Assembly (NCBI GenBank): GCA_900553265.1
Contig: USDD01000056.1
Coordinates: forward strand, 1 to 18,639
Length of the DNA: 18,639 nucleotides
Direction of reading: 5' to 3'
DNA from: an uncultured Eubacteriales bacterium
GTDB lineage: Bacteria; Bacillota; Clostridia; Christensenellales; Aristaeellaceae
Every line of letters begins with the position of its first letter. Position 1 is the stretch's first letter. A program made the translations under genes and the position numbers. The notes under the pieces were generated by a model. It had not been told where the DNA came from. It searched no databases and was given only the letters and a program-made list of their open reading frames with translations. Below, piece after piece: positions 1 through 7,547 of the stretch.

Positions 1-165
1 GGGCTTGTCGTCGAAGCGGCGCTCGCCCTTCGGTCGAGCTTCAAACCGGCGTTCGCCGGGCTTTTTGTCGAATCTGCGTTCGCCGTGGGGCTTATTTTCG
101 CGGGGATAATCGCGCTTCTCGGAAGGGTCGCCGTGGGGGCGGCGGTTTTCGTGATCCTGATTCAT
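1..165 (-). CDS. N-terminal fragment of a protein with an Arg/Lys-rich repeat tail; possibly RsmB by context
   Basis: The gene runs off the left edge; only the first 55 codons are visible. The ATG at 165-163 is preceded by a clear ribosome binding site, GAGAGGTG at 173-180 read on the minus strand, 7 nt from the start and beginning at the fmt stop codon, so the gene is translationally linked to fmt. The visible peptide is hydrophilic and looks disordered. It starts MNQDHENRRPHGD and then carries three spaced copies of GERRF followed by D or E (about residues 28-52), separated by Lys/Pro linkers. No catalytic motif is visible. In Bacillus and many Clostridia the gene after fmt encodes the 16S rRNA m5C967 methyltransferase RsmB. 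A basic tail in front of such an RNA-modifying enzyme would be plausible, but this is only context. Another RNA-binding enzyme or a hypothetical protein is possible. Confidence 0.6.
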   Translation of the reverse strand, partial: MNQDHENRRPHGDPSEKRDYPRENKPHGERRFDKKPGERRFEARPKGERRFDDKP

Positions 166-178
166 GCTTGCGCACCTC

Positions 179-1123
179 TCATTCTTCTACGCCGAAGCGC
201 GTTCCCGGTTCGATTCTTTTGCCGGACAGATAGGCCCTGACCGCCATTCGCTTGGCGTTGGGGGCCTGAATTTCCATCAGCTCCAGCCGGCCCTCGCCGC
301 AGGCGACGATCAGGCCCTCCTTCGCGCCGGAGGCGACCACCGTGCCGGGCTGCGCGCCGGGCTCGCCGTCCACCGGCCGGGCCAGATAGACCTTCAGCCG
401 ACCGGCGGCGGAATCGGTATAGGCGCAGGGCCACGGGTTCAGACCGCGCACCTGACGGGCGATTTCCCGCGCCGGGCGCGTCCAGTCAATGCAGCCCATC
501 TCCTTGTCCAGCATCGGTTCGTAGGAGGACTGCGCCTCGTCCTGGGGGATGGGCGCGATTTCGCCGGAGAGATATTTGCTCAGCGTCTCGGTCAGCAGCT
601 CCGCGCCGATGCGGGAGAGACGGTCGGTCAGCTCGCCGGCGGTTTCCAGCTCGCCGATGGGCGTTTCACGCTTGAGCAGCATGTCGCCGGTGTCGATGCC
701 CGCGGCGGTGAGCATCGTCGTCACGCCGGCGGTCTCGTCGCCCTGAAGGATGCACCAGTTGATGGGTGCGGAGCCGCGATGCTTCGGCAGCAGCGACGCG
801 TGAACGTTCACCACGCCGCGCACCGGAATGTCCAGCACCTCCTGTGTGAGGATCTGGCCGAAGGCCGCCGTGACCATCACGTCCGGCTGAAGCGCGCGCA
901 GCTGCGCCACGCCCTCGGGCCGGCGGATCTTCTCAAACTGAAACACCGGACAGCCGCGCTCCAGCGCCCGCTCTTTGACCGGGCAGGCGGCCAGCCTGTG
1001 GCCGCGGCCCACGGGGCGATCCGGCTGCGTGAAAACGCCGACCACCTCGTAGCCCGCGTCCAGCAGCGCGTCCAGCGAGGGCACCGCGAACTGCGGCGTG
1101 CCCATAAATACGACCTTTGTCAT
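179..1123 (-). CDS. fmt: Methionyl-tRNA formyltransferase
   Basis: The enzyme transfers a formyl group from 10-formyl-THF to Met-tRNAfMet, making the cytoplasmic initiator tRNA. I chose the ATG at 1123, giving MTKVVFMGTPQFAVPSL and 314 aa. With this start the catalytic triad falls at N106, H108 (in NVHASLLPKHRG) and D144 (in GIDTGDM), the same numbering as the E. coli enzyme. The AGGAAGGG site also sits about 9 nt upstream. An in-frame ATG at 1129 adds Met-Ser, overlaps the def stop as ATGA and could be used instead. The SLLPKHRGSAPINW formyl-folate binding loop is intact, followed by the usual C-terminal tRNA-binding domain. It lies directly downstream of two deformylase genes, whose products remove the formyl group that this enzyme adds. 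Confidence 0.96.
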   Translation of the reverse strand: MTKVVFMGTPQFAVPSLDALLDAGYEVVGVFTQPDRPVGRGHRLAACPVKERALERGCPVFQFEKIRRPEGVAQLRALQPDVMVTAAFGQILTQEVLDIPVRGVVNVHASLLPKHRGSAPINWCILQGDETAGVTTMLTAAGIDTGDMLLKRETPIGELETAGELTDRLSRIGAELLTETLSKYLSGEIAPIPQDEAQSSYEPMLDKEMGCIDWTRPAREIARQVRGLNPWPCAYTDSAAGRLKVYLARPVDGEPGAQPGTVVASGAKEGLIVACGEGRLELMEIQAPNAKRMAVRAYLSGKRIEPGTRFGVEE

Positions 1124-1125
1124 GC

Positions 1126-1608
1126 TCATTCACCCTTCCTGACCTGGCGGTAGCGCCCGCTCACGTCCTCGATCATCCTGTCAATGTACAGAATGCCGTC
1201 CAGATGGTCGATCTCGTGGCAGAGCGCCACGGCGAGAAAGCCCTCGCCGGTAATCTCAATCGGTTCGCCGCGGCGGTTCTGCGCGCGCACCGCGACCTTT
1301 TCCGGCCGCTCCACCGTGCCGCAGCGATCCGGCACGGACAGGCAGCTCTCCACGCCCACGCGCGCGCCCTCGGCGCGGATGATTTCGGGATTGACCAGCT
1401 CGATCAGTCCGCCGCCCGCGTCCACGACCACGGCGCGCTTCAGAATGCCCACCTGCGGCGCGGCCAGTCCCGCGCCGTTGGCGGCGTACATGGTCTCGGC
1501 CATGTCGTCCAGCAGCGCGGCCAGACGGCCGTCAAAGCGCTCGACGGCGCGGCAGTGCTTTCGGAGAATATCGTCCTCGCCCAGACGGACAATGCTGCGC
1601 TTTGCCAT
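1126..1608 (-). CDS. def: Peptide deformylase, fmt-proximal copy with altered motif 2
   Basis: Protein of 160 aa, the length of a compact peptide deformylase. It should remove the N-formyl group from nascent proteins using a metal ion at the ribosome exit. Motif 1 is GAGLAAPQ (residues 45-52) and motif 3 is HEIDH (131-135), both intact with the catalytic Glu132. Motif 2 reads ESCLS (87-91) instead of EGCLS: the metal ligand Cys89 is kept but the preceding Gly is Ser. The following residues are PD where the neighbouring copy has PG. The start has a strong GAGGAG site 6 nt upstream; it is formed by the last two Glu codons of the upstream def copy, only 3 nt away, so translation is probably coupled. 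The two proteins align without gaps at about 70% identity by hand count. It is probably active, but a specialised or drug-tolerant paralogue is possible. Confidence 0.95.
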   Translation of the reverse strand: MAKRSIVRLGEDDILRKHCRAVERFDGRLAALLDDMAETMYAANGAGLAAPQVGILKRAVVVDAGGGLIELVNPEIIRAEGARVGVESCLSVPDRCGTVERPEKVAVRAQNRRGEPIEITGEGFLAVALCHEIDHLDGILYIDRMIEDVSGRYRQVRKGE

Positions 1609-1611
1609 GGC

Positions 1612-2088
1612 TTACTCCTCGTCCTGCTCGTAGCGGTCGGTCACGTCCTCGATCATCCTGTCGATGTACAGAACGCCGTCCAGATGGTCGATTTCGTGGC
1701 ACATGGCCACGGCCAGAAGGCCCTCGGCCTCCAGCTGAATGGCCTTGCCGTCGCGGTTCTGCGCGGCGACGACCACCTTTTCGGGGCGCTCCACCGTGCA
1801 GCGGCGGCCGGGAATGGACAGACAGCCCTCCGCGCCCACCACCGCGCCCTCGGTGCGGAGAATTTCGGGGTTGACCAGCTCGATCAGCCCATCGCCCACG
1901 TCGATGACCACGGCGCGCTTCAGAATGCCCACCTGAGGCGCGGCGAGCCCCACGCCGTCCGCGTCGTACATGGTCTGCGCCATGTCGTCCAGAAGCGTCC
2001 GAAGGCGCTTGTCAAACTTGTCCACCCGGCGCGAGCGCTTGCGCAGCACCTCGTCCTCGCCCAGCACAACGATCTTTCGAATTGCCAT
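1612..2088 (-). CDS. def: Peptide deformylase, priA-proximal canonical copy
   Basis: Protein of 158 aa with all three deformylase motifs in consensus form: GVGLAAPQ (45-52), EGCLS (87-91) and HEIDH (131-135). The metal ligands are Cys89, His131 and His135, with catalytic Glu132. It deformylates nascent proteins after initiation with formyl-Met. The ATG at 2088 has an AGAGGA site about 10 nt upstream in the 42-nt gap after priA. It is the first of two tandem def genes; the second begins 3 nt after this stop and uses this gene's terminal Glu-Glu codons as its ribosome binding site. The consensus motif 2 makes this copy the likely general housekeeping deformylase. Order priA-def-fmt is conserved in Bacillota; the duplication is the local peculiarity. 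Confidence 0.96.
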   Translation of the reverse strand: MAIRKIVVLGEDEVLRKRSRRVDKFDKRLRTLLDDMAQTMYDADGVGLAAPQVGILKRAVVIDVGDGLIELVNPEILRTEGAVVGAEGCLSIPGRRCTVERPEKVVVAAQNRDGKAIQLEAEGLLAVAMCHEIDHLDGVLYIDRMIEDVTDRYEQDEE

Positions 2089-2130
2089 CTGCTTTCATTC
2101 CTCTCTTGCGAAATCCGGCGCAGTTCTCTG

Positions 2131-4356
2131 TCAGAACAGGCTGGACGGATTGACTTCCATTTCGGCGCGAACGCCCTCGGGGGCGGCGTCGGCCAGCGCC
2201 TGCATCTTCTCGAATACGCCGTCGAGATCGCCCTTGAAATACATCTTCAGAAAAACCTGCCAGCGCGCCATGCCGCGCAGCAGCTTGATGGGCGCTTCCG
2301 CCGCGCGCATCTGCACCACGTCCCGGCGCGCGTTCGCCGCGTCCAGATATTCGTTCAGGCCGCGCTCGGCCTCCTCGGCGGCCTTCTGAGCAGCCTCGGG
2401 TTCCTTCGCGCTGAACACGATGCGCGCGATGGCCGTGAAGGGCGGGTAGAGCGCCTTGCGGCGAAACTCGCTCTCCCGGAAGTAGAACGCGCGGTAGTCC
2501 TGCCGGGCGGCCAGCTGAATGCCGTAGTGCTCCGGCTCGTAGGTCTGCACGATCACCCGGCCGGGATCGTCCGCGCGCCCGGCGCGCCCGGCCACCTGAG
2601 TGATGAGCTGAAACGTGCGCTCCACGCTGCGATAGTCGGGCAGGTTCAGCGTCATGTCCGCCGCCACTGCGCCCACCAGCGTGACCCTGGGAAAGTCCAG
2701 CCCCTTGGCGATCATCTGCGTGCCGATCATGACGTTGGCCGCGCCGCTGCGGAAGCGCTCCAGCAGCTTCTCGTGCGCGTCCTTTTCCCGGGTGGTGTCG
2801 TTGTCCACGCGCACCGTCCGCGCGTCGGGGAACAGCCGCCGCACCTCTTCCTCCACCTTCTGCGTGCCCGCGCCGAAGTACTTGATGTAGCCGCCGCCGC
2901 ACTGGGGGCACTTCTTCGGCGGCGGAAGCTCGCTTCCGCAGTAGTGGCAGCGCAGCACGTTCTCTGCCTGATGATAGGTCATGGACACGTCGCACTGGGC
3001 GCACTTGACCACGAAGCCGCAGGAGCGGCAGGAGACGAAGGACGAGTGGCCGCGCCGGTTCAGAAACAGCATGACCTGCCGTTCTGCGTCCAGACATTCC
3101 CGGATGGCCGCCGAGAGCTTTGCCGAGAAGATGGAGTGGTTGCCGCGCTCGAACTCGTCGCGCATGTCCACGATCTCCACCTCGGGCAGCGGGCGGTTCA
3201 TCACGCGCTGACGAAGCTCGATGAGCGTCAGCCGGTTCTCGGGCCGCACGCCCGGCATGGTGCGCATGTAGCTGGAGATGGACGGCGTGGCGCTGCCCAG
3301 CACCAGCACTGCGCTCTGAGTCCGGCATCTGCGCCATGCGATCTCCCGCGCGTCGTAGCGCGGCCGGTTGTCGGACTGATAGGTCTGCTCGTGCTCCTCG
3401 TCCACGATGATCGCGCCTAAATTCTCCAGCGGCGCGAACACGGCGCTGCGCGCGCCGATGACCACCCTCGCCTCGCCAAAGCGGATGCGCCGCCATTCGT
3501 CGAAGCGCTCGCCGGCGCTGAGCCGGGAGTGGAGCACCGCCGCCTCGTCGCCGAAGCGCGCCGTCAGCCAGGAGACCATCTGGGGGGTGAGCGCGATCTC
3601 GGGAACCAGCACGATGGCGGTCTTGCCCAGCTCCAGCGCCCGGCGGATGAGGCGGATGTAGACCTCGGTCTTGCCGCTGCCGGTCACGCCGTTGAGCAGA
3701 AAACGCCCGCCGCCGTGCTCCAGCGCCTGCGTCATTTCGTCCACGGCGCGCTTCTGCCCGGGCATCAGCTCCGGGTCGGCGCTTTTCCCGCTGCCCAAAC
3801 GGGCGTGGGGCGTGCGCCGAAGCTCCTCCGCGCCGATCTGCACCGCGCCGCGGCCCTCCAGCGCCTTCAGCGCCGAGGACGACAGCTGAGAGGCCTCGAT
3901 TTCGCCGCCGAGCAGGCGGTTCAGGATTTCGATCTGCGCCTTCGCCCGGGGATTGGCCGCCGCAAAGACGGAGACCTGCGCCTGCGTCCACAGCAGCCTC
4001 GCCATTCGCCGCGTGCGCACATGCACCCGGTCGCCGCGCATGGGCGCGGGAATCATCAGCCGAAGCGCGTCCACCAGATTGCACAGATACCGCTCGTGCA
4101 TCCACACGGCCAGCTCCAGAAGCTCCGGCAGGATCACGGGATAGTCTCGCACCGCGCGGCGCACGGAGCGAACCTTCTCCGGCGGCAGGTCGCAGGAATC
4201 CTTCAGGCTCAGCACGAAGCCCTCCAGCGTTCGCGGCCCGAAGGGCACCTCCACCTGCCAGCCTGCGGCGATGGACAGCCCCTCGGGCACGGCGTAGGTG
4301 AACACGCGGTCCACGGCCTCGGCGGACAGATCGACGATTACTTCGCAGTATCGCAT
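2131..4356 (-). CDS. priA: Primosomal replication-restart helicase PriA
   Basis: PriA recognises abandoned replication forks and reloads the replisome as a 3'-5' superfamily 2 helicase. The protein is 741 aa, full length for the family. Visible parts in order: an N-terminal 3'-DNA-end-binding domain (about 1-100, starting MRYCEVIVDL), Walker A GVTGSGKT (223-230), Walker B DEEH (319-322), motif III GSATPS (354-359), an eight-cysteine double zinc site (C443, C446, C452, C455, C470, C473, C483, C486) and motif VI QVAGRAGR (587-594). The reading frame stays open far upstream into coaBC. The ATG at 4356 is preferred because the family N-terminus begins there and a GGAG site lies 9 nt upstream. This start overlaps the 3' end of coaBC by 19 nt, which suggests translational coupling. 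Confidence 0.97.
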   Translation of the reverse strand: MRYCEVIVDLSAEAVDRVFTYAVPEGLSIAAGWQVEVPFGPRTLEGFVLSLKDSCDLPPEKVRSVRRAVRDYPVILPELLELAVWMHERYLCNLVDALRLMIPAPMRGDRVHVRTRRMARLLWTQAQVSVFAAANPRAKAQIEILNRLLGGEIEASQLSSSALKALEGRGAVQIGAEELRRTPHARLGSGKSADPELMPGQKRAVDEMTQALEHGGGRFLLNGVTGSGKTEVYIRLIRRALELGKTAIVLVPEIALTPQMVSWLTARFGDEAAVLHSRLSAGERFDEWRRIRFGEARVVIGARSAVFAPLENLGAIIVDEEHEQTYQSDNRPRYDAREIAWRRCRTQSAVLVLGSATPSISSYMRTMPGVRPENRLTLIELRQRVMNRPLPEVEIVDMRDEFERGNHSIFSAKLSAAIRECLDAERQVMLFLNRRGHSSFVSCRSCGFVVKCAQCDVSMTYHQAENVLRCHYCGSELPPPKKCPQCGGGYIKYFGAGTQKVEEEVRRLFPDARTVRVDNDTTREKDAHEKLLERFRSGAANVMIGTQMIAKGLDFPRVTLVGAVAADMTLNLPDYRSVERTFQLITQVAGRAGRADDPGRVIVQTYEPEHYGIQLAARQDYRAFYFRESEFRRKALYPPFTAIARIVFSAKEPEAAQKAAEEAERGLNEYLDAANARRDVVQMRAAEAPIKLLRGMARWQVFLKMYFKGDLDGVFEKMQALADAAPEGVRAEMEVNPSSLF

Positions 4357-5552
4357 GGGTCGCTGCTCCAGAGGGCGGATACCTCGTCGAGAATCGCGTC
4401 GGCCACCTCGCGCTTGGAAAGCTGCGGCAGCTCGCGGCACGCGTCCTTCGTCACGAGGGTGACGATGTTCGTGTCCGTGCCGAAGCCCGCGCCGGGGCGG
4501 GTCACGTCGTTGGCCACCACCAGATCGGCGTTCTTTCTGACCATTTTGCTCCGGGCGTTCTCCACGAGATTCTGCGTCTCCGCGGCGAAGGCTACCAGCA
4601 CCTGTCCCGGACGCTTGCGCCTTCCCAGCGCGGCGGCGATGTCCGTCGTGGGCTTGAGCGTGAGCGTCAGCGCGTCGCCGGTCTTTTTGATCTTGTGCTC
4701 GGAGACAACGTCGGGCGTGAAGTCCGCGGGGGCGGCGGCCTGAATGACCGCGTCCGCGCCTTCGGCGTGGTGAAGCACCGCCTCGCACAGCTGCGCGGAG
4801 CTCTCCACCGGGACGAAAAGCACGTCCTTCGGCGCGGCGAGGCTGACCGGGCCCGAGGCCAGAATCACCTTCGCGCCGCGCGCCGCCGCCGCCTCGGCGA
4901 TGGCGTAGCCCATCTTGCCGGTGGAGCGGTTGGTGATGAAGCGCACGGGGTCGATGCGCTCCACCGTCGGCCCGGCGGTGACGAGCACCGTGCGTCCGGC
5001 AAGGCCGGAGCGCTTCGGCGCGAGCAGCGCGTCGAGGGCCGCGACGATCTGCTCCGGCTCGGACATGCGGCCCACGTCCGCGTCCCCGCAGGCGAGGAAG
5101 CCGGTTTCCGGCCCGACGAAATGCGCGCCGCGGCCGCGCAGGGTTTCGAGGTTTGCCTGCGTGGCGGGGTTTCGCCACATGGCGGCGTTCATCGCGGGCG
5201 CGAACAGCACCGGCGCGGCGTTGGCCACCAGCGTGGTGGACAGCAGGTCGTCGGCGATGCCGCAGGCCGTCTTGGCCAGAATGTTAGCCGTTGCGGGGGC
5301 GACGACCATCGCGTCGGCCCATTTGGCCAGCGCGACGTGGCCGATTTCATACCTGCGATCCTGCCCGTCGGTGTAGGCGGGATTGCCGCTGAGCGTCTCG
5401 AAGGACAGCGGGGGAACGAATTCGCAGGCGTGTCGGGTGAGTACCACGCGCACCTGCGCGCCGCGCTTTTTCAGCTGGCTCACCAGCTCGCAGGACTTAA
5501 AGGCCGCGATGCCGCCGCTGACGCCCAAGACGATTTTTCGACCGTTCAACAT
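4338..5552 (-). CDS. coaBC: Bifunctional phosphopantothenoylcysteine decarboxylase/synthetase
   Basis: This fused enzyme makes phosphopantetheine for coenzyme A. CoaB joins phosphopantothenate to cysteine with CTP, and CoaC then decarboxylates the product with FMN. The 404-aa protein shows the CoaC half first: GGIAAFK (13-19), active-site His72 in GHVALAKWAD, PATAN (86-90), APAMNAAMW (118-126) and the substrate-clamp Cys155 in FLACGDAD. The CoaB half begins near residue 187 with VTAGPT and RFITNRSTGKMG; KIKK (287-290) carries the conserved Lys. The ATG at 5552 was chosen over an upstream ATG at 5594 because it matches the family start (MLNGRKIVLGVSGG) and has a perfect GAGGAGG site 8 nt upstream. 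It lies downstream of rpoZ, separated by about 125 nt that hold a long hairpin. Confidence 0.97.
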   Translation of the reverse strand: MLNGRKIVLGVSGGIAAFKSCELVSQLKKRGAQVRVVLTRHACEFVPPLSFETLSGNPAYTDGQDRRYEIGHVALAKWADAMVVAPATANILAKTACGIADDLLSTTLVANAAPVLFAPAMNAAMWRNPATQANLETLRGRGAHFVGPETGFLACGDADVGRMSEPEQIVAALDALLAPKRSGLAGRTVLVTAGPTVERIDPVRFITNRSTGKMGYAIAEAAAARGAKVILASGPVSLAAPKDVLFVPVESSAQLCEAVLHHAEGADAVIQAAAPADFTPDVVSEHKIKKTGDALTLTLKPTTDIAAALGRRKRPGQVLVAFAAETQNLVENARSKMVRKNADLVVANDVTRPGAGFGTDTNIVTLVTKDACRELPQLSKREVADAILDEVSALWSSDPCDTAK

Positions 5553-5582
5553 TCCGTCCGCCTCCTCGATACGCGCCGTTTC

Positions 5583-5650
5583 CAAGGAACACAACGAGCG
5601 AAAACCGATTCCTCACAGGGGAAAATCGGGTTTTCGCCGCGTGTTCTTTG
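5583..5650. repeat. Long imperfect intergenic hairpin between rpoZ and coaBC
   Basis: Outer arms 5583-5592 and 5641-5650 pair over 10 bp with one G-T pair. After a small internal loop, inner arms 5598-5612 and 5620-5637 pair over about 15 bp with small bulges. The terminal loop is about 7 nt. No T-run follows on either strand, so it is not a standard intrinsic terminator. In the minus-strand transcript it would fold between rpoZ and coaBC. It could be an RNase processing site, a partial terminator, an mRNA-stability element or a small palindromic repeat. Confidence 0.6.
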
Positions 5651-5678
5651 AAGTTTTACGCAAAATTTCCGAAGAATC

Positions 5679-5894
5679 TCAGTTCTCCTCCGGCTCCTCT
5701 TCCTCGCGGGAATAGGTGATCAGACCGCGGTTGATCTCCTCGATCGCGATGCTGAGGGGCTTGAACTCCTTGGTGTCGATCAGGGGCATGCTGCCTCCGA
5801 TCAGCTCGCGGGCGCGCTTGGAGGCCTCCACGGCCAGCGTGTAGCGGCAGTCGACCTTCTTGAGCAGCTCGCCAATGGGCGGATCAATCATCAT
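5679..5894 (-). CDS. rpoZ: RNA polymerase omega subunit
   Basis: Omega is the small RNA polymerase subunit that helps fold and hold beta' during assembly. The 71-aa product has the family pattern: a short N-terminus (MIDPPIGELL), a VDCRYTLAVEASKRAREL helix and a PLSIAIEEINRGLITY segment, followed by an acidic tail (EEEEPEEN). The ATG at 5894 has AGGAGG 9 nt upstream; the next codon is also ATG (5891), 12 nt away and less favoured. It lies in the conserved gmk-rpoZ-coaBC order, about 33 nt after gmk. The window also holds rpoB and rpoC on the other strand, so genes for three RNA polymerase subunits lie within 13 kb under separate promoters. Confidence 0.96.
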   Translation of the reverse strand: MMIDPPIGELLKKVDCRYTLAVEASKRARELIGGSMPLIDTKEFKPLSIAIEEINRGLITYSREEEEPEEN

Positions 5895-5927
5895 AGCGCA
5901 ATTCCTCCTAATATTGATGTCGAATGG

Positions 5928-6566
5928 TTACTTCCTCAGGGATGCGGACAGCTGATCGAGGAACTCGACGCGGTTGTCCTTCTCCAGCCGGCGCGCGGTG
6001 ATGATGGCGTAGAGCTCATCCGCCGCCACGTCCAGCGCGTTGGGCACGTCGGCCCAGTCCTGATGGATGATGACGTAGTCGTATTTGTAGGCCTGAGAGA
6101 CCTCGCCGGCCACGTTGCCCAGCCGCACGCGGATGGATTCCTCCGTCTCGGTGCCGCGGTTGCGCAGGCGCTTTTCGAGGTTCTCGCGGCTGGGCGGGCA
6201 GATGAACACGCCCGTCGCGTCGGGGTTCTGCTTCATGGCCTGAAGGCAGCCCTGCACGTCGATTTCGAGAATGAGGTCGTGGCCCTGAGCCAGCTGCTCC
6301 TCCACAGCGGACTTCAGCGTGCCGTAGCGGTTCTGGTGGACGTGAGCCCACTCGTAGAACGCGTCCTGATCCACCAGCTCCTGAAAGCGCTCCTCGGTCA
6401 CGAAGTGGTAGCTCACGCCGTTGACCTCGCCGGGGCGGGGTGCGCGCGTCGTGCAGGACACGGACAGCTTCACATCATCGTGCTTCTTCAGAAGGGTCTT
6501 GACGATTTCGGATTTTCCCGCGCCTGCGGGGCCGGAGATCACGAACAGCTTTCCACGATTCGCCAT
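5928..6566 (-). CDS. gmk: Guanylate kinase
   Basis: The enzyme phosphorylates GMP to GDP with ATP, supplying guanine nucleotides and recycling GMP. The 212-aa protein is a typical bacterial length. It has a P-loop GPAGAGKS (12-19), the GMP-binding segment TTRAPRPGEVNGVSYHF (39-55), a DAFYEWAHVHQNRYGT segment (starting near 68) and the ILEIDVQG strand. The P-loop has Ala where Ser is usual (GPSG), a mild change not expected to abolish function. The ATG at 6566 is preceded by AAAGGAAG at a rather long spacing of about 12 nt, located right after the yicC stop. Bacillus has remA (DUF370) between yloC and gmk; here only 31 nt separate the two. Confidence 0.97.
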   Translation of the reverse strand: MANRGKLFVISGPAGAGKSEIVKTLLKKHDDVKLSVSCTTRAPRPGEVNGVSYHFVTEERFQELVDQDAFYEWAHVHQNRYGTLKSAVEEQLAQGHDLILEIDVQGCLQAMKQNPDATGVFICPPSRENLEKRLRNRGTETEESIRVRLGNVAGEVSQAYKYDYVIIHQDWADVPNALDVAADELYAIITARRLEKDNRVEFLDQLSASLRK

Positions 6567-6597
6567 GGCTTTTCACGACTTCCTTTCGGTGCTTTCG

Positions 6598-7467
6598 TTA
6601 TTCTACGTTCTGCAGCTGCTCGCGCAGCTTTTCGATTTCCGCCTTGCACTCCACGGCCAGGCGGGTGATGGGAACGTCCTGAGACTTGGACGAGATGGTG
6701 TTCACCTCGCGGTTGAGCTCCTGCACGAGGAAGTCCAGCCGTCGACCGATGGGCTCCTCCCGCTGGAAGGTCTCGCGCAGCTGCTGGATGTGGCTGTGCA
6801 GGCGGACGGTCTCCTCGGCGATGGCGCTGCGGTCGGCCATGACGGCCACCTCGGTCAGAAGCCGCGTCTCGTCCACGTTCTGGCCGATCAGCTCTTCAAT
6901 AGACGCGCGCAGCCGGCGGGTGTATTCCTCCACCGTCTCGGGATAGCGCGCCTCGATCTTCCGGGTCATTTCCTCAATGGCGTCCACCTTGCGGCCCAGA
7001 TCCTCGGCCATGGACGCGCCCTCGCGCCGCCGCATGGCGAGCAGCTGCTCCAGCGCCTGCGCCATGGTTTCCAGCATCAGCGCGCGCACCGCGTCCTGAT
7101 CCTCTTCGGCCTCGGTGACGATCATCACGTCGGGCATGCGCGCCACGCTCATCAGCGAGCGGTCGTCGCGCAATCCGCCGTTGGCGAGGGTATCCAGCGC
7201 CTGAGCATACGCGTCGAACAGCGCGCGATCCACCTGAACCGTGCGCGCGTCGGAGCGCAGATTGCGATAGGTCATGAAAACGTCCACGTGGCCGCGGGCG
7301 AGCTTTTCGGCGATCGCTTTGCGCGCGTCGTCCTCCAGAAACATCAGGTTCCGGGGCATCCGGAACGACAGATCCAGAAAACGGTGGTTCACCGACTTCA
7401 GCTCAATGGTGAGCTGACGGCCGTCCGTTTCGCAAGTGGCGCGGCCATATCCGGTCATGCTGAGCAT
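6598..7467 (-). CDS. yicC: YicC/YloC family endoribonuclease
   Basis: Protein of 289 aa belonging to the YicC (YloC in Bacillus) family; the E. coli member has been described as an endoribonuclease. The N-terminus MLSMTGYGRA is the family signature. The C-terminal DUF1732-type region is clear: DRSAIAEETVRLHSHI, GRRLDFLVQELNRE, NTISSKS, and the end KLREQLQNVE. The long open frame upstream is a shadow of ligA. The ATG at 7467 was chosen because it matches the family start and has GGAGG 9 nt upstream. A second in-frame ATG lies three codons later. It is the first gene after an extended -10 promoter and starts the conserved yicC-gmk-rpoZ-coaBC-priA-def-fmt run. Its exact RNA target in this organism cannot be read from the sequence. 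Confidence 0.95.
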   Translation of the reverse strand: MLSMTGYGRATCETDGRQLTIELKSVNHRFLDLSFRMPRNLMFLEDDARKAIAEKLARGHVDVFMTYRNLRSDARTVQVDRALFDAYAQALDTLANGGLRDDRSLMSVARMPDVMIVTEAEEDQDAVRALMLETMAQALEQLLAMRRREGASMAEDLGRKVDAIEEMTRKIEARYPETVEEYTRRLRASIEELIGQNVDETRLLTEVAVMADRSAIAEETVRLHSHIQQLRETFQREEPIGRRLDFLVQELNREVNTISSKSQDVPITRLAVECKAEIEKLREQLQNVE

Positions 7468-7494
7468 TGTCAGCCGCCTCCCATCTTTCCCGTT

Positions 7495-7523
7495 ATTATA
7501 GCATACTTTCTGTGCTTTTGCAT
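7495..7523 (-). promoter_or_regulatory. Extended -10 promoter for yicC
   Basis: Read on the minus strand, TATAAT (7500-7495) is preceded by TGC, giving an extended -10 element. The hexamer 17 bp upstream (7523-7518) is ATGCAA, a poor -35. It sits in the AT-richer gap of about 80 bp between the ligA stop and yicC, and the start site would fall near 7488, just upstream of the yicC ribosome binding site. No clear terminator follows ligA, so readthrough from the yerC promoter probably also reaches yicC. Confidence 0.6.
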
Positions 7524-7547
7524 CCACTTTCCAAAATTTAATCGCCG

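Noticed and set aside
2123..2137. Small inverted repeat over the priA stop codon (GTTCT / AGAAC)
   Set aside because: Only 5 bp with a 5-nt loop and no T-run; expected by chance.
1117..3420. 767-codon plus-strand open frame opposite def, def and priA
   Set aside because: It is antisense to three well-supported genes, has His/Ala/Arg-rich composition typical of reverse-frame translation of GC-rich DNA, and shows no recognisable domain.
2012..4105. 697-codon minus-strand frame inside priA
   Set aside because: It runs in another frame of the same strand as priA, is Arg/Gly/Ala-rich, and priA in its own frame has all helicase motifs.
4357..5178. Upstream extension of the priA frame into coaBC
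   Set aside because: It is an out-of-frame reading of coaBC with Arg/Gly-rich composition; the PriA family start is at 4356.
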